Positions 1 through 5,652 of a stretch of DNA of 5,652 nucleotides are shown piece after piece. The notes under the pieces are model-generated. The model had not been told where the DNA came from and searched no databases. It saw nothing but the letters and a program-made list of their open reading frames with translations. A program made the position numbers and the translations under genes. Origin of the DNA: Pseudomonadota bacterium (lineage in GTDB: Bacteria > Pseudomonadota > Gammaproteobacteria > Burkholderiales > Burkholderiaceae_C). The stretch lies in contig JAFAGF010000307.1 in NCBI GenBank assembly GCA_023422975.1, positions 1 to 5,652 of the forward strand, in the 5' to 3' direction. How positions within the stretch are numbered: position 1 is the first letter of the stretch; each line of letters opens with the position of its first letter.

Positions 1-428
1 ATGGCGTAGGCACGCGGCCCCAGGCCCGTGCCCAGGAACACGTCTTGCACGTCACGGCGGCGCACCGGCTGGTTGTTGATGAAGTAGCTGCTATTGCCAT
101 CGCGCGTGAGCACACGCTTGACGGCAATCTCCGTGAACTGCCCCCACTGACCACCGGCGCGGTGGTCGCTGTTGTCAAACACCAGCTCTACGCTGGAGCG
201 GCTGGCGGGTTTGCGGTGTGTGGTGCCGTTAAAGATCACGTCCTGCATGCTCTCGCCACGCAGCTCACTGGCCTTGCTCTCGCCCAGTACCCAACGCACC
301 GCATCCATGATGTTGGATTTACCGCAGCCGTTCGGCCCCACCACACCCACCAGCTGACCGGGCAGCAGGAAGTTGGTAGGTTCAGCAAAAGACTTGAAGC
401 CGGAGAGCTTGATGGAGTTAAGGCGCAC
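1..428 (-). CDS. smc: Chromosome segregation/condensation ATPase SMC, N-terminal part
   Basis: This is the start of the SMC ATPase, which with ScpA and ScpB forms the bacterial condensin-like ring that compacts and separates newly replicated chromosomes. The 142 complete codons begin VRLNSIKLSGFKSFAEPT, the usual SMC opening. The Walker A motif GPNGCGKS lies at residues 31-38 and is followed by NIMDAVRWVLGES. Further on, the stretch ending in GTGLGPRAYAI matches the end of the N-terminal ABC-type head half. The gene runs off the left edge before the coiled coil; the full protein is usually about 1,150-1,200 residues. The start is GTG at 428-426. An in-frame TGA lies five codons upstream (443-441) and the next ATG comes only after Walker A, so no other start is reasonable. 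No Shine-Dalgarno sequence precedes it; the bases there are pyrimidine-rich (CATCCTCC). A weak -10-like TATCAT lies at 480-475, but no good -35 pairs with it. Confidence 0.95.
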   Translation of the reverse strand, partial: MRLNSIKLSGFKSFAEPTNFLLPGQLVGVVGPNGCGKSNIMDAVRWVLGESKASELRGESMQDVIFNGTTHRKPASRSSVELVFDNSDHRAGGQWGQFTEIAVKRVLTRDGNSSYFINNQPVRRRDVQDVFLGTGLGPRAYA

Positions 429-561
429 GGAGGATGTGACTCAGAAGCAGGCAAACCAAGATGGATGAGCCATGATGATAACGCGCTCGGTTACAAGTAC
501 TTGCCAGCGCTCTCTGCGAACTTTGTAACAAAAATAGCTTTAACGCAGATGCAGCCAGCCC

Positions 562-605
562 TGACAGCTCTGTATTTAGGAGCTCCTGAACCGCAGAAGC
601 TGTCA
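562..605. repeat. Nested inverted repeat (long imperfect hairpin) between the GGDEF-EAL gene and smc
   Basis: TGACAGCT at 562-569 is exactly complementary to AGCTGTCA at 598-605. The stem continues inward with CTG (570-572) against CAG (594-596), with one bulged A at 597. After a small internal loop, a nearly concentric imperfect palindrome, TTTAGGAGCTCCTGAA (575-590), closes the structure. It begins 12 nt after the stop codon of the c-di-GMP gene. On the minus strand it could stabilise the 3' end of that transcript. It is not a textbook terminator, because no T-run follows the stem directly; the nearest is TTTTT at about 535-531. The adjoining 530-577 stretch (AAAAATAGCT ... GACAGCTCTG) resembles, from memory, palindromic intergenic repeats common in Comamonadaceae, so this may be a decayed copy. 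The rest of the 189-bp gap (429-617) holds nothing else I can support. Confidence 0.55.
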
Positions 606-617
606 ATCCAACACAGC

Positions 618-3600
618 TTAGCTGCTGAGTTCGGCAGGCGCCTCATGGTTGGCGCCATAGGCGCGCGCCCATGCCTCAAACTTTGCGGCAGGCTGCGGGC
701 GGCTGAAGAAGAAGCCTTGCCAATAGCTGCAGCCATTGGCTGCCAGGAAGGCGCGCTGCGCTTCTGTCTCTACCCCTTCCGCAATCACTTGCAGCCCCAA
801 GCTGTTGCCCAGCGCAATAATGGAGCGCGCAATCGTGGCATCGTTCACACTGGTCTCGACTTCACGTACAAAGCTCTGGTCAATCTTGAGTTTGTCCAGT
901 GGCAAGCGCTTGAGGTAGCTGAGCGAAGAGTAGCCAGTACCAAAGTCATCCAGCGAGAAAATCACGCCAATGGCCTTGAGCTGCACCATCTTGCGAATAG
1001 TGTCCTCCACATCGGTCAGCAGCATGCCTTCTGTCAGCTCCAGCTCCAGCAGATCGGGCGTAGCACCTGTCACCTGCAAGGCTTGCTGCACCTTGTCCAC
1101 AAAGTCAGGCTGGTAGAACTGGCGCGGGCTGACGTTGACCGACATCGTCAGGTGCGCCAGCGCTGGATCCTGCGCCCAGCGCGCCAGCTGGCGGCAGGCT
1201 GCGTAGAGCACCCACTCCCCCAAAGGCAAAATCAGACCCGACTCTTCGGCCGCAGGCACAAACACCCCTGGCGAGATAAAGCCCTTGACGGGATGGTGCC
1301 AACGCAGCAGTGCCTCTGCACCAATTACCTTGTCGCGCTGTACCTGTGGCTGGAAGAAAAGATCAAACTCATGGCGTTCCAGCGCCATGCGCATGTCTTT
1401 TTCCATCTCCACACGGGCACTGACCGCTTTTTGCATGCTGGGGTCAAAAAACTGCAGCGTGTCGCGCCCTGCGCTTTTCGCTTGGTACAGGGCCAGATCG
1501 GCGCGCTTAAGCAGCTCTTCCACCGAGTCATCCGGCCCGCAAAACACCACAGCCCCCATGCTGACGGTGACATGGAAATCTTGGTTATTCAGATAAAACG
1601 GTGTGCGCAGTGCTTGCAAGATGGCACCACCCACTTGCTCTGTGCAGCGACCCGCTTCCAAAGGATCAACCGGCAAGTCCTCCAGCACCACCGCAAATTC
1701 GTCACCCCCCTGGCGCGCCAAGGTGTGTCGCCCAGCAATGCAACTGCTCAAGCGCGTGGCCACCAGACGCAGCAAGGCGTCTCCATGGTCATGCCCCAAG
1801 GTTTCGTTGAGCGACTTGAAATTATCAATATCCAGCAGCAGCAAAGCGCCCTTGTTGCCATGCCCACGCTGGCTGCGCACCAAGGCCTCTTCCAGGCGGT
1901 CCAGCAGCAAGCGGCGATTGGGCAATTGCGTCAGCGTGTCGTAATAGCCCAGCCAGCGGATTTCTGCTTCCGCAGCCTTGCGCTGGCTCACGTCCACAAA
2001 GCTCAGCAAAATACGGCCACCCAAGAAACGCCCCGAGACTTCCATGGTCAGCTCTTGTCCGTCTTTGCTGCGCAGCAAATACTCCATCGCAGGCATGTTC
2101 ACCCCGGTAGGTACCACTTCGCAGCGCCCCGCATTCAGACGCTGCAACAAGGCGGCGTGCTGCTGCACATCGACGCACAGATGGCGCCACATGGTGGACT
2201 CATCGGACATGTCGCTTTGCGCCCAGCCGGTCATCACCTCAAACTGGTGGTTCACAAACTCAATATTGCCGAACGGCCCCACCACCACCAGCCCTACAGG
2301 CATGTAACGCAGCATTTCGCTGGAGTAGGCCTCGCGGGCCTGCAGTTGCTGCTGCATCAGGCGGCGCTCGGTCACATCCATCAGCAGCACAAAGTGGCGC
2401 CCCAACAACCGGCCATCCACGCTTTGCAATGGCGACACCCAGAACTCCACCCAGATCTCGCCGCCATCTTCACGCACCATGCGCTGCGTCAGATTGAAGT
2501 GCGGCAAACGCCCCTCTTCCAGCTGGCGCTCCAAGCGCAGGCATTCCTGCAGATCATCGGGGTGAATCACATGCCGAATGCTCATGGTGCCCAGCTTTTC
2601 ACGGCTGTACCCCACGATGTCCGCAAACCGAGTGTTGACACTGACACAGTTGCCCGTGGCAGGCTCAATTTCTGCCACACCAATGGCCGACTGGTTAAAC
2701 AGCGCTTTCAGGCGATCCGTGCGCTCGCGCAGCAAGTTGTACTTGGCCTTGGACTGCACCTGCGCACGTGCACGCTGCAACGATAGCAGCAACACCACGG
2801 CCGCCAGCAACAAGCTGGCGCCCAGGCTGCTGCCACCAATAATCACTGGGAAAGTGCGCTCAATGGAAGAGAGCATGGAGTCGCTGGCCACAAACTGCAG
2901 CGACCACTGGCGCCCCAGCACCGAGATGCTGCGCTGGGTCGATGCCAGCGCTGGCTGCTGCGCCGTCCACTGAGGCGGCACGACCGCAGACAGGGACGGA
3001 GGCTCCTTCGTGGGCGTCGTGTCTTCGATGGCCAGCAACATGTGCGGCAGCATGCCCCGATCACGGAACTGCTCCACCAACGCATTGATCCGCACACTGA
3101 CATTCAGCACCCCTATCAGGTCTTGCCCTTCCGCCGACGGCACATGCGCCGCCTGTAAAGGCACACTGATAAGAACCCCGGTGGCATCCTCACCGGCATC
3201 CGTCAGTGTCATGGGGGCACTCATGACCGCTTCTTGTACTTCTTGCACGCGCGCAATTTGCGCACGTACTGCGGGCTGCTGCATGGCATCCAGGCCTGAC
3301 AAGCTGCGTTTGGCCCGCAAAGGCCACACCTCATCCACAATAAAGTACGTGGACTGTGTCAATGGCCATGCAGGCATAGCACTTTCATCCACCCGCAACT
3401 GCGGCGGCACTTCCTGCAAGAGCTGCGCTCGGCGCTGTGCATAGTCTTGTGCAGACATTTTGCGCACCAGGCTCATGCCCTCCACACCCGGGTAGCGCTG
3501 CGAGATATCTTCAACCAGCTTCAGGTTTTTGAAGATTTCATGCACTTCACCGGGGTTGGCCTCCAGCAAAGCGCGCATCACACGCACGTAGTCGGCGTAA

Positions 3601-3791
3601 GAATACAACCGCTGCTCCAGCGTGCTGGTGAAAAGCTGTGCCTGCTCGTGCAGCCGCTCTTGCACCGTTTGCGTCTGGCGGTGTTCCAACACCTGCCACA
3701 ACCCCGCACTCAATGCAGCCCCGACGGCGAGCACCGCTGCTGCAGGCCACCAGATATGCAGCTGCTGACGAAGCTTGGGACTAAAGGTCAT
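618..3791 (-). CDS. Membrane c-di-GMP signalling protein, CHASE-PAS-PAS-GGDEF-EAL
   Basis: This is a 1,057-residue hybrid diguanylate cyclase/phosphodiesterase predicted to sit in the inner membrane. In order: a transmembrane helix at about 13-35; a periplasmic CHASE sensor domain at about 60-235 (YPGVEGMSLVRKM, and RAKRSLSGLD followed by a proline-rich run); a second transmembrane helix at about 314-338; PAS domains at about 361-478 (ending MDVTERR) and 488-605; GGDEF at about 615-785; and EAL at about 795-1045. The GGDEF motif (695-699) and metal/GTP residues D654, N662 and D671 are present, but the I-site RxxD is replaced by A686-G-R-H689. In EAL, E826 (EALLRW), N886, E918, D948, D949, K969, E1005 and Q1025 match the known catalytic set, so phosphodiesterase activity is likely. 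I chose ATG at 3791; a TTG at 3821 would add ten unremarkable residues. Neither start has a clear ribosome binding site. The CHASE ligand is unknown. Confidence 0.93.
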   Translation of the reverse strand: MTFSPKLRQQLHIWWPAAAVLAVGAALSAGLWQVLEHRQTQTVQERLHEQAQLFTSTLEQRLYSYADYVRVMRALLEANPGEVHEIFKNLKLVEDISQRYPGVEGMSLVRKMSAQDYAQRRAQLLQEVPPQLRVDESAMPAWPLTQSTYFIVDEVWPLRAKRSLSGLDAMQQPAVRAQIARVQEVQEAVMSAPMTLTDAGEDATGVLISVPLQAAHVPSAEGQDLIGVLNVSVRINALVEQFRDRGMLPHMLLAIEDTTPTKEPPSLSAVVPPQWTAQQPALASTQRSISVLGRQWSLQFVASDSMLSSIERTFPVIIGGSSLGASLLLAAVVLLLSLQRARAQVQSKAKYNLLRERTDRLKALFNQSAIGVAEIEPATGNCVSVNTRFADIVGYSREKLGTMSIRHVIHPDDLQECLRLERQLEEGRLPHFNLTQRMVREDGGEIWVEFWVSPLQSVDGRLLGRHFVLLMDVTERRLMQQQLQAREAYSSEMLRYMPVGLVVVGPFGNIEFVNHQFEVMTGWAQSDMSDESTMWRHLCVDVQQHAALLQRLNAGRCEVVPTGVNMPAMEYLLRSKDGQELTMEVSGRFLGGRILLSFVDVSQRKAAEAEIRWLGYYDTLTQLPNRRLLLDRLEEALVRSQRGHGNKGALLLLDIDNFKSLNETLGHDHGDALLRLVATRLSSCIAGRHTLARQGGDEFAVVLEDLPVDPLEAGRCTEQVGGAILQALRTPFYLNNQDFHVTVSMGAVVFCGPDDSVEELLKRADLALYQAKSAGRDTLQFFDPSMQKAVSARVEMEKDMRMALERHEFDLFFQPQVQRDKVIGAEALLRWHHPVKGFISPGVFVPAAEESGLILPLGEWVLYAACRQLARWAQDPALAHLTMSVNVSPRQFYQPDFVDKVQQALQVTGATPDLLELELTEGMLLTDVEDTIRKMVQLKAIGVIFSLDDFGTGYSSLSYLKRLPLDKLKIDQSFVREVETSVNDATIARSIIALGNSLGLQVIAEGVETEAQRAFLAANGCSYWQGFFFSRPQPAAKFEAWARAYGANHEAPAELSS

Positions 3792-3862
3792 AGGTGAGGC
3801 ACAAAAAGAATCAGAAATCAACGGTTTTGCATGTCAGCAATTGCAAACAACAATTACTTGCC

Positions 3863-3884
3863 CCCGAGCATAACCTTGCTCAGG
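3863..3884 (-). terminator. Hairpin between lysR and the GGDEF-EAL gene, weak terminator candidate
   Basis: Read on the minus strand, CCTGAGCA (3884-3877) pairs with TGCTCGGG (3870-3863) across a 6-nt loop, giving eight pairs including one G-U. It lies about 50 nt after the lysR stop codon. The downstream sequence is only moderately T-rich (AATTGTTGTTT, starting seven bases after the stem), so termination may be weak or absent. It is the only clear hairpin in the 141-bp gap (3792-3932). I found no convincing -35/-10 pair for the downstream gene in this gap. Confidence 0.3.
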
Positions 3885-3932
3885 CCTTGGATTTTGCAAA
3901 CCGGTGGTCTAAATAACGCTTCTAAACCCATG

Positions 3933-4832
3933 TCAAACAGGCCTTAAACCTGCGTGGTACTCCGCCATCACTTGTTTGAGCAAGCGCCAAACGGTCTGGA
4001 TTCGCAACAATCCTTTGGCCTCTTCGGGCATGGACATCCAGAAAGTGCGTTCAAACTTGGCCTGCTCCGGCATCACCCGCTGGAGCAAAGGATCGCGATC
4101 GGCCAAAAACGCGGGCAGTACCGCCAGCCCGGCCCCCGCCCGCACCGCCGCGTACTGAGCGGCAATGCTGGTGCTGCGAAACACATACTGCATGGGCTTA
4201 TGCACCTGTGCCAGCAACTGCAGCTCCTTGGAAAACAGCATGTCGTCGACGTAATCAATGAACTGGTGCTGCCGCAAATCGTCACAGCTGCGCACCAACG
4301 GCCTGCGGGCCAGATACTGGCGTTCTCCATATAAATAGAGGTGATAGTCCGCCAACTTGCTGACCACCACCGTGCCACGCTTGGGCCGCTCCAGCGAAAT
4401 GACAATGTCTGCCTCCCGGCGCGACAGGTGCATCAGGCGCGGCAAGGCCAGCAAATCGACCGACAGCTTGGGGTACTGCTGCGCCAGCAAAGCCAGCGGT
4501 GCAGCCAGCAGTTGCACCCCCAGCCCTTCGGTCACTCCAACGCGCACCAAGCCCGCCACCGCACTGGGCTGCGCCGCAGCTTGCAACCCCAGGTGTTCAA
4601 TGCCGCGTGCGGCCTGCTCCATGGCCTGCGCCACGGGTAACAGCTGCCGCCCCGCTTCATTGAGCTTATGGCCCGAAGCATCGCGCACAAACACGGGATG
4701 CCCCAGTTGCTGCTCCAGCGTCTGAATGCGCCGCGCCACCGTGGTGTGCTCCACCGCCAGCACGCGCGCCGCCCCCGCCAAGGTGCCGGTTTGTGCCAGC
4801 GCAGCAAAAAAACGCAAGTGATCCCAGTCCAT
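3933..4832 (-). CDS. LysR-family transcriptional regulator, divergent from mmsA
   Basis: This 299-residue protein has the normal LysR-type length. The winged helix-turn-helix fills residues 1-60 (MDWDHLRFFAALAQTGTL, then AARVL and the recognition-helix region HTTVARRIQTLEQQLG at 29-44, then PVFVR). A linker helix follows, and a periplasmic-binding-protein-like effector domain runs from about residue 88 to 290. The HTTVARRI form replaces the commoner QPAVSRQI. The ATG at 4832 is chosen because the family pattern begins exactly there. The frame stays open upstream to 5000, but that extension is cysteine- and tryptophan-rich, unlike the family, and would overlap mmsA. No strong ribosome binding site is visible. 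The gene is transcribed away from mmsA, an arrangement in which LysR proteins usually control the neighbour and themselves. By inference this one regulates mmsA and senses a valine- or propanoate-pathway intermediate; the effector cannot be read from sequence. Confidence 0.93.
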   Translation of the reverse strand: MDWDHLRFFAALAQTGTLAGAARVLAVEHTTVARRIQTLEQQLGHPVFVRDASGHKLNEAGRQLLPVAQAMEQAARGIEHLGLQAAAQPSAVAGLVRVGVTEGLGVQLLAAPLALLAQQYPKLSVDLLALPRLMHLSRREADIVISLERPKRGTVVVSKLADYHLYLYGERQYLARRPLVRSCDDLRQHQFIDYVDDMLFSKELQLLAQVHKPMQYVFRSTSIAAQYAAVRAGAGLAVLPAFLADRDPLLQRVMPEQAKFERTFWMSMPEEAKGLLRIQTVWRLLKQVMAEYHAGLRPV

Positions 4833-4855
4833 GCATGGCAGTGTGCCTGTGCATT

Positions 4856-4868
4856 TTTGCAAAGCCAA
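4856..4868. promoter_or_regulatory. Candidate LysR-type operator (T-N11-A dyad)
   Basis: TTTGCAAAGCCAA fits the LysR-box form T-N11-A, with the interrupted dyad TTxGC-N3-GCxAA. It overlaps a perfect 8-bp palindrome, TTTGCAAA (4856-4863). Its centre lies about 58 bp before the transcription start implied by the mmsA promoter candidate, close to the usual LysR recognition site near -65, and about 30 bp upstream of the lysR start codon, which would allow autoregulation. A second TTTGCA lies 42 bp further on (4898-4903), about four helical turns away, at the -10 side of the promoter. Confidence 0.4.
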
Positions 4869-4884
4869 GGTGCGTAAACGCGTA

Positions 4885-4913
4885 TTGCCCAAGCAGATTT
4901 GCACACCTAGGAT
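4885..4913 (+). promoter_or_regulatory. Candidate sigma-70 promoter of mmsA
   Basis: TTGCCC (4885-4890) and TAGGAT (4908-4913) each match four of six consensus bases and are separated by exactly 17 bp. Transcription would begin near 4920, leaving a leader of about 47 nt. The weak match to consensus suits a promoter that needs an activator, and the LysR-like dyad lies just upstream. Confidence 0.4.
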
Positions 4914-4953
4914 GCCTACGCAGTGCTGCAAAAGCCAGCTACACCCACAAACC

Positions 4954-4960
4954 AAGGAGA
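4954..4960 (+). promoter_or_regulatory. Ribosome binding site of mmsA
   Basis: AAGGAGA lies six bases before the ATG at 4967. This near-perfect Shine-Dalgarno sequence fixes the mmsA start. It is the only strong ribosome binding site among the four genes here. Confidence 0.85.
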
Positions 4961-4966
4961 CACGCC

Positions 4967-5652
4967 ATGAACGCACCCACTTCCTCGCAAGTGCTGGCAC
5001 CCACCGTCAAGCTGCTGATCAACGGTCAGCTGATCGAGTCCAAGACCACCCAATGGCGCAATGTGGTCAACCCCGCCACCCAAGAAGTGCTGGCGCGCGT
5101 GCCCTTTGCCACGCCCGAAGAAGTCAACCTGGCCGTCAGCAACGCCAAGGAAGCCTTCAAGACCTGGAAGAAAACGCCCATCGGCGCCCGTGCCCGCATC
5201 TTTTTGAAGCTGCAGCAACTGATTCGCGAAAACATGAAAGAACTCGCGGCCCTGCTGACGGCCGAGCAAGGCAAAACCCTGCCGGATGCGGAAGGTGATG
5301 TGTTCCGCGGCCTTGAAGTGGTGGAACACGCCGCCAACATCGGCACGCTGCAGCTGGGTGAGCTGGCCAACAACGTCGCCAACGGCGTAGACACCTACAC
5401 ACTGAACCAGCCACTGGGTGTGTGCGCGGGCATCACCCCCTTCAACTTCCCCGCGATGATTCCGTTGTGGATGTTTCCCATGGCCATCGCCACGGGCAAC
5501 ACTTTTGTGCTCAAGCCCTCCGAGCAAGACCCCATCGTCACCATGCGCCTGTGCGAATTGGCACTGGAGGCCGGTGTGCCCCCGGGTGTGCTGAACGTGA
5601 TTCACGGCGGTGAAGATGTGGTAAACGCCATTTGCGACCACCCCGACATCAA
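4967..5652 (+). CDS. mmsA: CoA-acylating methylmalonate-semialdehyde dehydrogenase, N-terminal part
   Basis: This is the first 228 residues of an enzyme of about 500. MmsA oxidises methylmalonate semialdehyde or malonate semialdehyde with NAD+ and CoA to propanoyl-CoA or acetyl-CoA with loss of CO2. It acts late in valine breakdown and, depending on the organism, in thymine, beta-alanine or inositol breakdown. Recognisable family blocks are NGQLIESKTTQWRNVVNPAT (19-38), AEQGKTLPDAEGDVFRGLEVV (99-119), GVCAGITPFNFPAMIPLWM (151-169) and VLKPSEQDP (181-189). N160 is the oxyanion-hole asparagine and K183 the NAD-binding lysine of aldehyde dehydrogenases. R114 lies in the segment that carries a substrate-binding arginine in characterised MmsA proteins. 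The catalytic cysteine, near residue 285, lies beyond the right edge. ATG at 4967 follows a strong ribosome binding site. Other aldehyde dehydrogenases are unlikely given the GLEVVEHA and NFPAMIPLWMFP blocks. Confidence 0.95.
   Translation, partial: MNAPTSSQVLAPTVKLLINGQLIESKTTQWRNVVNPATQEVLARVPFATPEEVNLAVSNAKEAFKTWKKTPIGARARIFLKLQQLIRENMKELAALLTAEQGKTLPDAEGDVFRGLEVVEHAANIGTLQLGELANNVANGVDTYTLNQPLGVCAGITPFNFPAMIPLWMFPMAIATGNTFVLKPSEQDPIVTMRLCELALEAGVPPGVLNVIHGGEDVVNAICDHPDI

Noticed and set aside
490..529. Short stem GTTACAA/TTGTAAC as a terminator
   Set aside because: The stem is only seven bases with a 26-nt loop, and the T-run lies on the wrong side for the minus-strand transcript.
418..606. 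62-codon minus-strand open frame in the gap before smc
   Set aside because: It overlaps the smc start, has no ribosome binding site or recognisable motif, and spans the inverted repeat. It is likely a chance frame.
45..2786. Long plus-strand open frame of 913 codons with ATG start
   Set aside because: It lies codon-for-codon opposite smc and the GGDEF-EAL gene, both of which have complete recognisable domains. Its own product shows no domain and has a typical antisense composition.
3881..3945. Direct repeat CAGGCCTT at 3881-3888 and 3938-3945, considered as a target-site duplication
   Set aside because: One copy lies in the lysR coding end and the other in a hairpin arm; the sequence between has no mobile-element feature, so chance is the simplest explanation.
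4833..5000. N-terminal extension of the LysR frame up to 5000
   Set aside because: The extra 56 residues do not resemble LysR proteins, would cover the divergent promoter region and would overlap mmsA. The family pattern starts at the ATG at 4832.
4916..5641. 241-codon minus-strand open frame opposite the start of mmsA
   Set aside because: It is antisense to a clear MmsA coding sequence, is rich in His, Gly and Gln, has no recognisable family and runs off inside the gene.

Overview
The window looks like ordinary chromosomal DNA of a GC-rich betaproteobacterium. Comamonadaceae is the most likely family, judged from the SMC and MmsA protein sequences and from a short intergenic stretch resembling palindromic repeats I recall from that family. 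The genus cannot be fixed from the sequence. I see no tRNA, rRNA, CRISPR array, insertion sequence or prophage gene.

There are four genes. On the minus strand, read from right to left, come a LysR-type regulator (4832-3933), a large membrane-bound c-di-GMP signalling protein with CHASE-PAS-PAS-GGDEF-EAL architecture (3791-618), and the first 142 codons of the chromosome condensation ATPase gene smc (428 to the left edge). On the plus strand, diverging from the lysR gene, are the first 228 codons of mmsA, CoA-acylating methylmalonate-semialdehyde dehydrogenase (4967 to the right edge).

The lysR/mmsA pair is a typical regulator and target arrangement. The 134-bp divergent spacer holds a LysR-box-like dyad, a plausible sigma-70 promoter for mmsA with 17-bp spacing, and a strong ribosome binding site. 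The inference is that the LysR protein controls mmsA, and so the end of valine (and possibly thymine or myo-inositol-derived semialdehyde) breakdown, and also controls itself. The GGDEF-EAL gene is separated from lysR by 141 bp containing a hairpin, and from smc by 189 bp containing a long imperfect hairpin. It is therefore probably its own transcription unit, with no evident functional tie to smc.

No clearly new system is visible. The points most worth a second look are the degenerate I-site in an otherwise intact GGDEF domain next to a complete EAL domain, the nested inverted repeat downstream of that gene, the LysR-type control of mmsA, and the GTG start of smc without a Shine-Dalgarno sequence.
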